Shown: positions 11,541 through 22,613 of the stretch, one piece after another | Position numbering within the stretch: position 1 is the first letter of the stretch | Layout of the letters: every line of letters begins with the position of its first letter | From: Azadirachta indica | Lineage: Eukaryota; Streptophyta; Magnoliopsida; Sapindales; Meliaceae | Assembly (NCBI GenBank): GCA_022749755.1 | Contig: CM040446.1 | Location: 1,294,966-1,358,965, forward strand | DNA: 64,000 nucleotides | Reading direction: 5' to 3' | The notes under the pieces: model-generated | The model's input: only the letters and a program-made list of their open reading frames with translations | Databases searched by the model: none | Told to the model about the DNA's origin: nothing | Made by a program: the position numbers and the translations under genes

Positions 11541-11655
11541 CTCAAATCATTTGTCCTGTTATCCTCTCTCTTGTTTATTTATGATAAACAAATGTAGGTT
11601 AGATTTTGCTCTTCTTCTCTTTCTCTTCTCTCAAAGTAAAAGAAAAGCGATTTTA

Positions 11656-13350
11656 ATGGGACAAGGAACTTCCTCTTCTTGCCCCGTTTCCTCTAGCCAA
11701 ACCGACCATATGTGTTGGACTTGGAGGGAAAAGGCCAGTATTAGCAACAACAGCAAGTGGAATTGGTACGGAAATACTTGTGGGAATGACGACCTAACGT
11801 TGAGTTTGCCAGACGAATGCCTGGCAATGATATTTGGGACGCTGAGTTGCCACGATAGGAATAATTGCTCTCTTGTATGCAAACGATGGAAATTGATCGA
11901 CTCCATGTCAAGGCAAAGCCTGGTTTTGCTTGCTCGCTCAGAGATGTCCCATTTGCTTCCATCCTTATTGTCTCGCTTTGGTTCAGTCTCTGTTCTTGCT
12001 CTCAAATGTTCAAGGAAGCTCGTTAGCATTGATGACGAAGCACTTGCTCGCATTCCCGCCTTGCTTCCTTCCCTCAAGAAGCTCAAACTCAAGGGCTGCA
12101 TCGATATATCTGACAACGGACTCCATGCCTTCGCTCTCCACCGCCCTCCTCTTCTCACCGGGCTCTCCTTTGCTTCCTGTGGTTTTGGTTCTCGAGGTCT
12201 AATTTCTCTTCTCGTCAACTGTCCTTCTGTCCAAGATCTCACCATCAAGCGCCTGCGCAAGCTCGATGCTCAGAACATTCCATTATCCTTGGATGGTTAT
12301 CCTTATTCATCTATGCATTTGGTTAAAGAAGAAAAGAGTCATCCCTACAACGAGCAAAAAATGAAACAAATGAACCAGGGGGACTGTATTCATCAGTTAG
12401 AGAGGCTCTGTATCAAGGATCTCCACAACGCGCGCCTTTTCATCCCGCTTCTATGCTCTTATGGTCAATCTTTGAAGACCCTCATTGTATGCAGAAGCTC
12501 AGGGAACTGGGACCGAGTGCTAGACAGTCTCCAAGGAAGAACCAATGGCATTGCTGAGATCCACGTGGAGAACGTTCAAATGGGTGATTCGGGCCTTGTT
12601 TCAATCTCCACCTCCTGCCCTGATCTCCAAGTTCTATACCTCAGCAGGGCCACAGATTGTACGGACGCTGGGTTATCAGCAATTGCTAACTCTTGCAGAA
12701 AGCTTCGAAAGCTGCATGTAGATGCTTGGAGCAGGTTTGGCAGCAGGACAATTGGAGATGTAGGGGTTTTATCGATAGCAATAAGATGCACCCACATCCA
12801 AGAGATAGTTCTGATGGGGGTTCCGATAACTCTTGCCTCTCTCGATGTGCTCGCGTCAAACTGCCCGGCTCTTGAGCGAATGGCACTTTGTAATACGGAA
12901 TCTGTGGGAGATTTGGAGATGACATTAATTGGTGCAAAATTCTCTGCATTAAGGAAGCTCTGCATCAAGAATTGCCCCATATCTGATTCGGGGATTCAAG
13001 CGATTGGTGAAGGATGCCCAAACCTAGTAAAGCTGAAGGTGAAGAGGTGCAGAGGTGTGACTCAAGCAAGTGTGAGCAAATTGAGAATGCAGAGGAGCTC
13101 GTTGGTAGTATCTGTTGATAAAGGATCGATTTTGTTTGAGGGAGACAGGACTGTTAGCACAGTGGATGAGTTGCAGGATGGATATATGCGAGGGAGAAGA
13201 ATGCCAACATCTGCATTCCCAAATGCCAGACCTAGGCCTAGGAGTACAAGGACTCATGTTATTTGTAGCAGCAGAAGTGCTCTCTTGCTCCGGGCTAAAT
13301 TTGGTAGGAAGAGATCCAACGAAGCGACTTCGCACATGGAGGGATTTTAG
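11656..13350 (+). CDS. F-box/LRR protein, SKIP2/VFB type
   Basis: Single-exon gene of 564 residues, close to the family's 520-530. F-box proteins of this type recruit targets to an SCF (SKP1-cullin) ubiquitin ligase; the VFB group is tied to auxin-related growth and lateral roots in Arabidopsis. Seen: N-terminus MGQGTSSSC, a candidate N-myristoylation signal (Met-Gly, Ser/Thr at 5-8) that the family often shares; F-box at about residues 49-90 (LSLPDECLAMIF, SLVCKRW); then cysteine-type leucine-rich repeats from about 130 to 480 (e.g. LKKLKLKGCIDISDNGL, LRKLCIKNCPISDSGI). The start at 11656 is chosen over ATGs in the upstream extension (11551 on) because it gives the conserved MGQ end. The C-terminal ~80 residues are basic and Ser/Arg-rich. 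Confidence 0.93.
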   Translation: MGQGTSSSCPVSSSQTDHMCWTWREKASISNNSKWNWYGNTCGNDDLTLSLPDECLAMIFGTLSCHDRNNCSLVCKRWKLIDSMSRQSLVLLARSEMSHLLPSLLSRFGSVSVLALKCSRKLVSIDDEALARIPALLPSLKKLKLKGCIDISDNGLHAFALHRPPLLTGLSFASCGFGSRGLISLLVNCPSVQDLTIKRLRKLDAQNIPLSLDGYPYSSMHLVKEEKSHPYNEQKMKQMNQGDCIHQLERLCIKDLHNARLFIPLLCSYGQSLKTLIVCRSSGNWDRVLDSLQGRTNGIAEIHVENVQMGDSGLVSISTSCPDLQVLYLSRATDCTDAGLSAIANSCRKLRKLHVDAWSRFGSRTIGDVGVLSIAIRCTHIQEIVLMGVPITLASLDVLASNCPALERMALCNTESVGDLEMTLIGAKFSALRKLCIKNCPISDSGIQAIGEGCPNLVKLKVKRCRGVTQASVSKLRMQRSSLVVSVDKGSILFEGDRTVSTVDELQDGYMRGRRMPTSAFPNARPRPRSTRTHVICSSRSALLLRAKFGRKRSNEATSHMEGF

Positions 13351-13642
13351 ATGACGACTATTATGAGCAATGCAATCATTCTCTCAAGTCAGTGTGTTGT
13401 GTTATCGCGTTTGTCATTAGTTTCTGTTTATGATCGTTGCTCAGAAATTTTAAACTGTTTCTCTTTGTTTTCTCTCCAATTCTAATCTAAATCAGATCAC
13501 CCAGCAAGATTAAGTCAACGAAGTATAGTTTGGTCCAAATTTAGTTCCTGTTCTGTTATCTTTGTGGTAGATTTATTAAAATTACTGCGTAAAAGTTTAA
13601 GGTAAATTATAAAGAGTTCATTAGCTTGGTGGGATTGGTTGA

Positions 13643-13846
13643 GACTGGATTGAAGAAAATGGTCATTTTAGAATTGATGATGACGATGAAGAATGGGTGC
13701 ATTACATCCATCCAGTTGAAAACTTATACCAAGTCGCCATCGACGGAAGGTTCAAGGAAGGAACGATACAACGGCAAATTGGGACCCACGCGGAAAATAG
13801 TACAACAAAGACTACGTACTGGACTGGAATGGGATTATTAAAATAG
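13643..13846 (+). other. Unrecognised 67-codon open frame (no ATG)
   Basis: Between the F-box and PP2C genes lies a stop-free frame ending in TAG at 13844-13846, preceded by TGA at 13640-13642. Its composition is protein-like (acidic IDDDDEEWVHYIHP, then YQVAIDGRFKEGTI, ending TGMGLLK), with normal codon use and no low complexity. It has no ATG, so it could be a terminal exon, a gene fragment or chance. I do not recognise the family. Confidence 0.3.
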
Positions 13847-14418
13847 AATAAATATCTCTCCCTTTACTCTTCCACCCAATATTCAAAGTCCCAAGTTTCA
13901 ACTCTGAAGAAAAAATAGAGAGACGACTGCTTTCTTTTTCCACTTCTATTTCTATTTCCCTTGTTTTGTGTATGTGTATGGTCTAATAATAATAATTATA
14001 ATACCAACTAAATGCAAAAGCAAAGGCATTTGTGGTTGCGGGACATTAGAAAATTCAAATAACGCGTATCCATTCGCTTATCATCTCATTTCGTCACTCC
14101 CACTGTAATTACATACAATAGCCACCACCACCACTAGCAATTATCTTTTTCTTCTTCTCGTTCTTATTGTATATACAGTATTATTGGATAGATAATTCTC
14201 TATTCTTTTTCTGAATTTTATATTCATTCACACGATAGAAAAAAAAAAATACATCATACATCCAAGGAAAAAATAGACACTTTCGGAGACTGTTTTTATT
14301 TGGTGATACAACAATTCATCCCCTCATATATTGATTTGATCTTTATTTCTCCTCCTGCTGCTGAATTCGATATTCAGAGAAACAGAGAAAGCATATACTC
14401 TTATGTGTGTTTTCGGAG
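13847..14418 (+). promoter_or_regulatory. Upstream region of the PP2C gene
   Basis: No coding potential. Contains a run of TTTC/TTCTT pyrimidine-rich tracts (about 13925-13965 and 14145-14165) typical of plant 5' leaders. A short upstream ORF (ATG at 14403, stop TAG 14439-14441, 12 codons) overlaps the main ATG at 14419 in another frame, which could lower translation of the phosphatase. No clear TATA box chosen. Confidence 0.4.
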
Positions 14419-17400
14419 ATGAGTCAGAACTCTGGTCCTAGTGTTTCTCGCTCCCGGAAAAGCACAAGTTTCTTTTCCAAGATCAAGGTACTGACTTTTC
14501 TCATAATTCCTTCAGTCTTCAGCATATACTTATTTATTTTCATTAATTTTTTGTTTGCTGTCAATAAAAATTTTCGATTTGTTCGTAAATATATATGATA
14601 ACCCATATCCATTTACTCTGTATTTTTGATAACTAAACAACTTCAGGGTAGTTTTATTATCTTGCTATTGCTATTTTGTTGAATCTTAAATTCCGATTAG
14701 CAAATAAATAGTTTGATCTCTTGAGACTTAGAGACCCGAAATCTGTCAATTTGATTGTTATTTGTTTTAAGTTGCATTAAGAACTGCTTTGTTATTGCTA
14801 CAACCTAAATCTATTAACTTGATTGTTACTTGTTAAAATTGTGCTAAGAACTGCTTTGTTACTGCTGAAGTTAACAGTCGCATAGAATTGAGAATAGGGC
14901 AGTTTCAGTTTTTTATTGTTTGTGATGTATTCAATTTTATGGCAGTGTGCTACTTGTTTTAATTCATCATTTGCTACAACCTAAATCTATTAACTTGATT
15001 GTTACTTGTTAAAATTGTGCTAAGAACTGCTTTGTTACTGCTGAAGTTAACAGTCGCATAGAATTGAGAATAGGGCAGTTTCAGTTTTTTTATTGTTTGT
15101 GATGTATTCAATTTTATGGCAGTGTGCTACTTGTTTTAATTCATCATCACCAGACACTGGAAAAGGAAGAAGTAAATCGTCGTCAAATAATAAAGTATCT
15201 CATGGATATCACTTAGTAGAAGGTCAGTCTGGTCATGATATGGAAGACTACCTTGTCGCTGAATACAGAAAAAGGAAGAATCATGTGCTTGGTCTATTTG
15301 CTATATTCGACGGTCATCTTGGAGATCGTGTACCAACTTATTTGAAAGATAACCTTTTTAACAATATATTGGAAGAGGTATGTTATTCCCATCAGTATTT
15401 TATCATCTGTTCTACATCCATGTTTTCCTTTTGCAATTCTTTTTCTTCTCATTCTCATGCTGTCCCATCAATTTTATCATCTGTTCTATATCTACGTTTT
15501 CCTGTTACAATTAGCCGTCTTCTCATTTTAGGCTAGCGCTGCTAAGTGTAGGCGATCACCCATAAAAGCAGATAGGAATTATGCAGCAGATCTTTTATTT
15601 TCTTTCTTTTTTTTTGTTCCTTTTTTAACTTTTTTTGGTGTGTTCAAACTTGTACTTTTGTCTTGAATCCCCCTTAATCATCAACTGTTTTACCTGTGCA
15701 ATACAGCCAAATTTCTGGAGAGACCCGGGGGCAGCAATAAAGAGTGCATACCGCTCCACAGATAAGTTTATATTGGAAAATGCTATGCAATTAGGGCCTG
15801 GTGGTTCAACTGCAGTAACTGCAATTGTCATTGATGGAAAAGATTTATGGGTGGCAAACATTGGTGACTCACGAGCTGTTGTGTGTGAGAGGGGCTCTGC
15901 CAATCAATTGACAGTGGACCATGAGCCTCATGCTGAACGAAGAAGGATAGAGAAGCAGGGTGGCTTTGTGACTACTCTTCCTGGTAAATATCTCCTATCC
16001 TGTCTCTCTTCTGCATAGGGATCTCAGTATGCAATGCTTGCATCTGTTGGGTTATAATTTCCATCTTTATAACCCAATTTAAAATGCATTTTTTCCTTTA
16101 GTCATTCTTTCATGTTTGTCGGCTATAATCCAAAGTAAAGCACTCTTTTATCCCTGAATAATATTCAAAAAATCTCGGGGATTTTATGGGACAGTTTTGA
16201 GATTGCGTTTCTCTTTTTTTGTGGTTTACCATTGCCAAGTACAATTTCATTATGGCTACGGATAACAGGTGGTTGTGTTTTGCAAGTTTTTACGGATAGA
16301 GAATGATAATAATCATTACTATTATTTTTTAGGTTAACCATACTTGGAGGGTGGTAATATACTAATGTAAAGGAAATATTACAAAGCAAGAGAATATTTA
16401 AAGTGGCTTAGTGTGTTTTTGAAGTAAATACTGAAAATAATCAATAATCTGCGTGACTAGTTTGAACCTCATAAATTAGGAAAGCAAAGGCTGGTTTCCA
16501 TTGAGTATGAATTTGCAAGGGACATTTTCAGTTAATTCAGTATTTTGTACATTCTCAAGCTTTTTAGGACAATTTAGTGATAAGTTAAGCCTCCCACTGT
16601 CTTGATCGACAACCGAGTTGATACAAATATAGTCCATGGAGCATATGATGTTCACAACTTCACTGTCAAAAACTTCAAATTTTATTCTAATTTTTGAAAC
16701 CCTTTTCTAGTTTGAAAGCAAATCCTCATTTACTAGTGTCTTTTATTTTTCATGTTTGACTATGGTAAACACAATAGTCACATCTTCAGTGAATTTATAA
16801 GGTTCAGTTTACAACATCAATACAAAGTTGAAAAGGAAAGTCTGTGGATGTACTTGAAAGTTTGGGCAAGAAAATAGATCGACAGTATATACTTCAATCA
16901 CAATCAAACAGGCACATCCTGAAATCACACTAAGATTTTATAAAAAACTGTTATTGTTGTGTGAGCATATGCTAACATTTTCTGTAGAGAATTCCGTATG
17001 CGTGTTCTCCACTTTAGGCATAAAAGCTTGGTTCAAAATCAGGTCATTAAAACTAACTCAAGTGTAAAATTTCATTAAAAATTGCCATTGTCGTGTGAGC
17101 ATATGCTCACTTTTTCTGTAGACAATTCTGTACGCATCTTCTCCGCTTTAGGCGTCAAAGCTTAGGTCAAAATTGGGTCGTTAAAACTAACTTAAGTGTA
17201 AAACTCATTCTGGAACTTCTGCAATTACTGTCATTTGAGGTATTAATTCGTCATTGAGTAACAAAACACCTTTCCACATTAGCATGGAAATGTTATACAC
17301 AAATTACATGAAAACTTTAGCTGATTTAAAAGAAGCCCTGTATTCAAAAGGAAAGATTGTATAATATTTTTACTTAAGAAAGAAGTTTTTGAAGTTTCAG

Positions 17401-18723
17401 TTCAATTGCTAAAAAGCTAACTCTTATTTCAGGTGATGTGCCCAGAGTTAATGGCCAACTTGCTGTGGCGCGTGCTTTTGGGGATCAAAGCCTTAAAGCA
17501 CATTTAAGTTCAGAGCCTGATGTAAGACATGTGCCTATAGACCCAACTATCGAATTTGTTATACTGGCAAGTGATGGATTGTGGAAGGTCAGTCATAGTA
17601 GCTTACAGACAATACTAATCCTTCTCTCTTAAATCCTGACCCTTCAGTCTTTCTCATCCTTTTGGTTGATCTCCATCTGTTGTTACATATTTTTGCCAGT
17701 GCATTGAGTGACAGGCTTGAAGGTTTACAAGTTTTTCTTCAATATATGGGCCTGAGCTGAATTTCTTGTTCTTAATGACCAGTATAATTTTAAGTTATCT
17801 ATATGGCATTATGATTACACTATGTGGAGTAGAGCAATAAATTAGCCATCACCTTTGCTTACTGCGTGTAGCTGATAAATTAGACTGCTAGGAAGTATAA
17901 CATACTTGTAGAAGCAATAAATTAACCATGTATGTGGCCTTGAATTTCTGTCTGTTACCTCTGACAAGGAACTATACTTGATTGCCATAAAATAATGATT
18001 CCCTAGCATATACGAACTTGAGTCAACTTGAGGCAAGTTTCAGTTATCAAGATGGTTGAACCTGTACATAGATTGTATCTTGTAATCTAGGAATGATTTA
18101 GTTTATGCCATATGTGTTACAGAGTAGGAAAATGATGCCTACTACCCTGCCAAAATATTTTGAGAAAGAAGTTTTCTTTGTTTTTTTCTTTCAAAGCTTC
18201 AAATAAATTAAAAAAATGTAAATCTTTAATGAACATGATTATCACTCTTGCACACTTTATTTTGGCTATATGCATGAATTTCAGAATAATTTTTGCATAT
18301 TTTAATTATTGAAGAAAAAAAAATTGTTCAATACACATTGCAAGTCATATGAATCTTTGCGAAGCCTGTTTTAGTAGAGTGTGATTGGGAAGATTGTTGT
18401 AAACATATTATACAAAGCATTACAATGAACATTGAATCAAATTGCACCATTGGTTTTGTTTTTTCTCCATGGATACAGCAATGGTATGAACATGTAATGA
18501 GCTGAAGGTGTAAGTTTCATATTATATTAACATTACATATAATTGAAAGATTATAGTACAATGATCGGTTTGACGTTGTCAGCAGGTTATGAAGAATCAG
18601 GAGGCAGTTGATCTTGTGAAACCCATAAAAGATCCTCAAGCAGCAGCTAAACGACTAACCACCGAAGCATTGGCAAGAAAGAGTAAAGATGATATATCAT
18701 GCATTGTCATCCGTTTTGGATAA
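14419..18723 (+). CDS. Protein phosphatase 2C, clade F type
   Basis: Mg/Mn-dependent Ser/Thr phosphatase, 297 residues, similar in size and layout to the short Arabidopsis group-F PP2Cs. Exons: 14419-14487, 15123-15377, 15707-15983, 17433-17587, 18586-18723; all introns GT-AG and all phases close. Motifs: MEDY at 63-66, metal-binding DGH at 86-88 in AIFDGHLGDR, GSTAVTAI near 141-148, GDSRAV at 161-166, DGLWK at 248-252 and the final metal-binding Asp in SKDDIS near 287-288. The N-terminal 23 residues are Ser/Arg/Lys-rich, without a clear targeting signal. All metal-ligand positions appear intact, so it is probably active. Odd: the exon-2 acceptor and its first 25 coding bases are duplicated upstream (14795-15147), and intron 3 holds a 134-base tandem repeat. 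A short uORF overlaps the start. Confidence 0.92.
14795..15147 (+). repeat. Tandem duplication spanning PP2C exon-2 acceptor
   Basis: Two adjacent copies, 14795-14970 (176 bases) and 14971-15147 (177 bases), that differ by one T in a T run. Each holds the end of intron 1, the acceptor (ATGGCAG|TGTGCTACTTG) and the first 25 bases of exon 2. An older, diverged copy of part of the unit lies just upstream (about 14745-14794, 'TTGATTGTTA..AAGAACTGCTTTGTTA'). No terminal inverted repeats or target-site duplication, so replication slippage or unequal exchange is more likely than transposition. Confidence 0.95.
16935..17203 (+). repeat. Diverged 134-bp tandem duplication in PP2C intron 3
   Basis: Two copies offset by 134 bases, sharing GTGTGAGCATATGCT, TTTTCTGTAGA, TCTCC.CTTTAGGC and TTAAAACTAACT..AGTGTAAAA with many substitutions, so older than the duplication in intron 1. 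The second copy contains a perfect 16-base palindrome, GTGAGCATATGCTCAC (about 17095-17110). Confidence 0.8.
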
Positions 18724-20447
18724 TGCTGCAGAGATCTCCTGGCTATTACCTCCTAAACTTGCAACTGGCTAAAAGTTTTGTCTAGAAGATGAAAATGGAA
18801 GCAGTATTTGGGTCAGAAAACTTTATGTATGTAGTAGCTTTCTTTGTTGACAGAAGTCGATGTAGTAGTGTGATGCATTTTTCTTGTTTTCTGGTACGAA
18901 AGGGAGAGGGAAATTTTCTCATTAATCCTATCAGCCACGTGTGCATTAGTCTGATGATCCGAAAAAGAAACAATGATTCAAATTGTTTGTATACAGTGTG
19001 GAGTATGGACATAAATAATATGATATATGATATAGTATGCAAAACTCAAATGAATATTGTGCAGCAAGGGTCTCTGATGAAATATGCAATTAACCACAAA
19101 AGGGACTTGATAAGCCTTGCTAAATTTACCATAAGATACGGATTTATTTGTGGAAAGTGGCACCTATGATTAAAAATCTCAAGTGCAGAGAAAATTTGCA
19201 GTTCGCCACGTGATGAATTGTACGAACACAGTTGAATTTAAGATTCTTGTCTGATCTGCATGGGTAAAATCCACCTCTGCTTTTGCCAACTCAGCTTCAC
19301 GCCCAATCCAACTGTCCTAAAATAATGAACACAAAACAGAAGGGCTACAGTGCACGAGAAAGGATCACTAATTTTTCTTATTTTCTAAATCAGAAAAGTT
19401 CTTCCAAAATTAGTCACGTATCAGGAAAAGTTATGCTTTTACCAGTGGTCAAAGAATAGGGAATTCATGATGGCAGCTTTTGTAAGCTTGTTTAAGATCT
19501 TAATTGCCTCAAAATCTAACGGTGGTAGGACCTTTCCGGTGGGCCATCTCACATGTCTATGTCCGTCTATTTATTCGAACCAACCGGCTCCGCTTACTCT
19601 GCTACTAATATACTTTTGATCTTTTTAGCTGGATGGTCCTTTATTGCTATGTTATTATTGCCATTATTATGTCAGTTTGACATGATCAGTACCATGTCTT
19701 GTATCCATTAGTGCTATTAAGTGATGGGCACTATATACTCATATACATATTGCTTCCAGTACCAGCAATATAATAGTATTACATTCCAAAGGTCCCAATC
19801 GGAATAAGACAACCGCATGCACGGGTCAGAACGGAGAGCCTGATGCAAGTATTAATAAAAATTTTCCGTGGGACACATGATACAATGCATGCATGTTTTC
19901 TATTCTAAGGTATCAATGCTTACTTTCACTTTGCATGTTAGTCTTGAATGTTAGTCTTGATATGGAAAGATAGGATGACTAATAATCTGCAAATTTCATT
20001 ATGAGAGATGGCAGATAGAAATAGTCTCACGTGGACAAGTGTAAATAATTCAGAGACAAACTGGAAAACGGGGAAACACACGTTCACGATGCAGTAGACG
20101 ACCAATGTCAATGGATCATCTCTCTAATTGAGTCCAAATTATGCACAATTAATAATCGTAGGTAACAAATTTAGTTCACCAGCACTCATCAAGTCAACCA
20201 ATATAAAATTACCCGTATTACAAATATATGATACTAACACAACAGATAATTAACCGGATCGATCGAGATTATGATGGAACTATATGTTATTGCTACAAAA
20301 GCAACCCCTTAAGAAAAAAAAAATTAATACTGCTCAACGGAAACACAGAAAAAGGAATTAACCCATCGTTGTTGTAATATACTCATTGTTGGCAAAAGAA
20401 TGTAAATCCGTTTAATCAATTAGAATCTCCCGATCGATTTCCCCACT
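18724..20447. other. Convergent intergenic region (PP2C / LRX)
   Basis: Holds the 3' ends of the PP2C gene (from the left) and the LRX gene (from the right). A 126-codon open frame at 18789-19169 on the plus strand shows no family features and is probably PP2C 3'-UTR or chance. Nothing else recognised. Confidence 0.6.
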
Positions 20448-22613
20448 TTAGTAATAGGGTATTACCGGGGGAGGTGGAGATGCGTATGATATTCCTATAA
20501 TTGGTGGCAATGGTGTGTTATCATAAGTTGGTAGTGGGGGTGGTGGTGGTGGTGGTGGTGAGGATTTATATGAATAGTGGGTTGATGGAGGTGGAGGACT
20601 TTGGTGATTATGCCATGATGGTGGATTATGCCATTGTTGTTTAGGTGGTGGGGAAGATTTTGGATAATGATGGCTCGGTGGTGGCGATTCCGGAGTAGTA
20701 CACCCAGTTTGAGGTGGCGGCGGCGGCTGGTGATGGTATTCTGGCGGTGTACTTCCTGTTTTAGGTGGGTGATATTCTACTGGAGCTGGTGGAGTTGCTG
20801 GAGCTATTGGTTGCTCTTCTCTCGGGGGAGGAGCCTGAGGTGTATATTTCGGCGGCGGCGGAGGCGGTGGAGAGTAAGTATGATAGCTTGGCGATGGAAC
20901 CTCGGCTGACTTCCGTGGTGGCGGTGCCATATGTTGATAGGGAGATGAGTGGTACTCCACCGGTGGTGGCGGAGGTGATTGTTTCGGCGTGTAATATATC
21001 GGAGGTGGAGGTGAAGGTGGAGGTGGTGCGTAATGTGAACTTGGGGATACTTTCTTTTTGGGGGGTGGCGGGTGTGTATTATAGGAATGACTTGGTGGAG
21101 GAGGTGATGGTGTTGCACGTTCATGAATAGGCGGTGATGGTGGAGGTGGAGGAGAAATTTTGGGTTTTGGGGAGACATTGTAAACTGGTGATGGCGGTGG
21201 CGGTGGAAGATGCGTTCTTGGTGAAACTCTATGAGTTGGAGGTGGGGGTGATGGTGGTGAATGGAAAGATTTTGGAAGAGGAGGTGGAGGATGTGATCTT
21301 GTAGAAGGTGAAATCTTTGAAGTAGGCGGTGGTGGAGTTGGAGAAATAAATGGTTTAGGTGACTGAGAAGGGCGTGGTGCCGGCGGCTTTGCGGCCGGAG
21401 GTCTTCTCCTAGATTTTGGTGAAGGCGGCGATTTTGGTACAGGCGATGGTGAACCATTACCACCACCACCTCCTCCACCTCCACCACATTGTAACTTGCT
21501 GCAGTCCACAGGACGAGCTTTATCTGAGGAACATTCTTTGGAGGAGCGCTGATCTGCCTTTCCAGGAATGCAATTTTTGTTTCCTTTGCTAGCCACTTTT
21601 CCTCCAGCAGCAGTAGCAGCACAACTTGGCGGTTCTCCGGTGAAATAGTTAAAAGAGTAAGTGAAGTTCTGCAAGTTCGGGAGCTGGCAAACGCTGGATG
21701 GTATAACTCCAGTGAAGCTGTTGTGTGCAACATTCAGCTGTTCCAAGCGCTTCATGTTGCCAATGCTTGGAGGAAGAGAACCCTGAAGATGATTGAAACT
21801 CACATCAAACACCGTAAGATTCTTCAGCATCCCAATCTGGGGAGGTAAACATCCTGTCAGATTATCATTCATGAGAATGATTTCGTTCAAAGTTTTCCCC
21901 ATCTTTCCAATGCTACCGGGGATACAACCACCAAGATCATTGTTGGCAAAGACCAAGACAGAAACCGGTGAGTTTCCGAGATTTTCAGGGATTCCAAAAC
22001 GGAACCTGTTGTCGTTCAAGAAAACGGCATCTAGATCCTTGTCAAAGAGCTTTGATGGAACGGAACCTTCAAAATCGTTGAACCGAAGGTCTAAAAACTT
22101 GAGTTTCGGAAGAGAAAGAACCACATCAGGAAACTTGCCAACAAAACGATTGTTGCTTAGATCGAGTTCGTGTAGGAGTTTCAAACGTCGAAAAGTTTTT
22201 GGCACAACTCCGCAAAATCTATTGGAGTTGAGATGGAAGACAGCAAGATCTGTGAGTCTTCCGAGTTCTGGAGGAAGGTAGCCGGCAATATCAGCATGGT
22301 TGAGGTCAATGCTAGCAACAACTCTAAGGGAAGAATTGAAAGGAGATCTAGCACAGTACACTCCCATGTAAGAGCAGACATCTGAGCCTTTCCAGTTGGA
22401 AGTGAAGTTAAACGGGTCTGAAAAAATGGCTGCTTTCCAAGCTTGTAAAGCAATGTAAGCTTCGCGAAGTCTTGGATTTTCGAACTTGAGGTTTGGATCT
22501 ACTACTACATCCGACTCTTCATCTTCATGTCTTGCAGAGGAGATTTGAAATAAGGAAGTAGAAGAAAGCAAGAAAAGAATGAAAAATAGACGAGGAAGAA
22601 GAGGAGGAGACAT
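20448..22613 (-). CDS. Leucine-rich repeat extensin-like protein (LRX)
   Basis: Single-exon gene, 721 residues, for a secreted cell-wall protein. LRX proteins bind RALF peptides through their LRR and anchor in the wall through the extensin part, working with CrRLK1L receptors. Seen: signal peptide of about 27 residues (MSPPLLPRLFFILFLLSSTS); a conserved N-terminal region (LREAYIALQAWKAAIFSDP); about ten LRRs from residue ~90 to ~330 (e.g. LHELDLSNNRFVGKFPD); a Cys-containing hinge (CSKLQCGGGG) near 365-385; then a Pro-rich extensin tail to the end, rich in SPPPP/SPPPPP blocks with Tyr and His. The layout fits the vegetative LRX3/4/5 group more than pollen PEX proteins. The tail is typical of length polymorphism. 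Confidence 0.95.
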   Translation of the reverse strand: MSPPLLPRLFFILFLLSSTSLFQISSARHEDEESDVVVDPNLKFENPRLREAYIALQAWKAAIFSDPFNFTSNWKGSDVCSYMGVYCARSPFNSSLRVVASIDLNHADIAGYLPPELGRLTDLAVFHLNSNRFCGVVPKTFRRLKLLHELDLSNNRFVGKFPDVVLSLPKLKFLDLRFNDFEGSVPSKLFDKDLDAVFLNDNRFRFGIPENLGNSPVSVLVFANNDLGGCIPGSIGKMGKTLNEIILMNDNLTGCLPPQIGMLKNLTVFDVSFNHLQGSLPPSIGNMKRLEQLNVAHNSFTGVIPSSVCQLPNLQNFTYSFNYFTGEPPSCAATAAGGKVASKGNKNCIPGKADQRSSKECSSDKARPVDCSKLQCGGGGGGGGGNGSPSPVPKSPPSPKSRRRPPAAKPPAPRPSQSPKPFISPTPPPPTSKISPSTRSHPPPPLPKSFHSPPSPPPPTHRVSPRTHLPPPPPSPVYNVSPKPKISPPPPPSPPIHERATPSPPPPSHSYNTHPPPPKKKVSPSSHYAPPPPSPPPPIYYTPKQSPPPPPVEYHSSPYQHMAPPPRKSAEVPSPSYHTYSPPPPPPPKYTPQAPPPREEQPIAPATPPAPVEYHPPKTGSTPPEYHHQPPPPPQTGCTTPESPPPSHHYPKSSPPPKQQWHNPPSWHNHQSPPPPSTHYSYKSSPPPPPPPPLPTYDNTPLPPIIGISYASPPPPVIPYY

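Noticed and set aside
11631..12260. 209-codon minus-strand frame opposite the F-box gene
   Set aside because: Antisense shadow; the plus-strand frame has the F-box and LRR motifs.
18789..19169. 126-codon gene downstream of PP2C
   Set aside because: Sits directly in the expected PP2C 3'-UTR, has no family features and overlaps similarly long frames on the other strand.
20765..21130. Plus-strand frames opposite the LRX gene
   Set aside because: Antisense shadows of Pro-rich codons; no start context or family match.
20804..21733. A 309-codon open frame offset from the LRX frame
   Set aside because: It is an out-of-frame reading of the LRX extensin repeats, on the same strand; its His/Leu-rich product reflects the CCACCA-type coding repeats.
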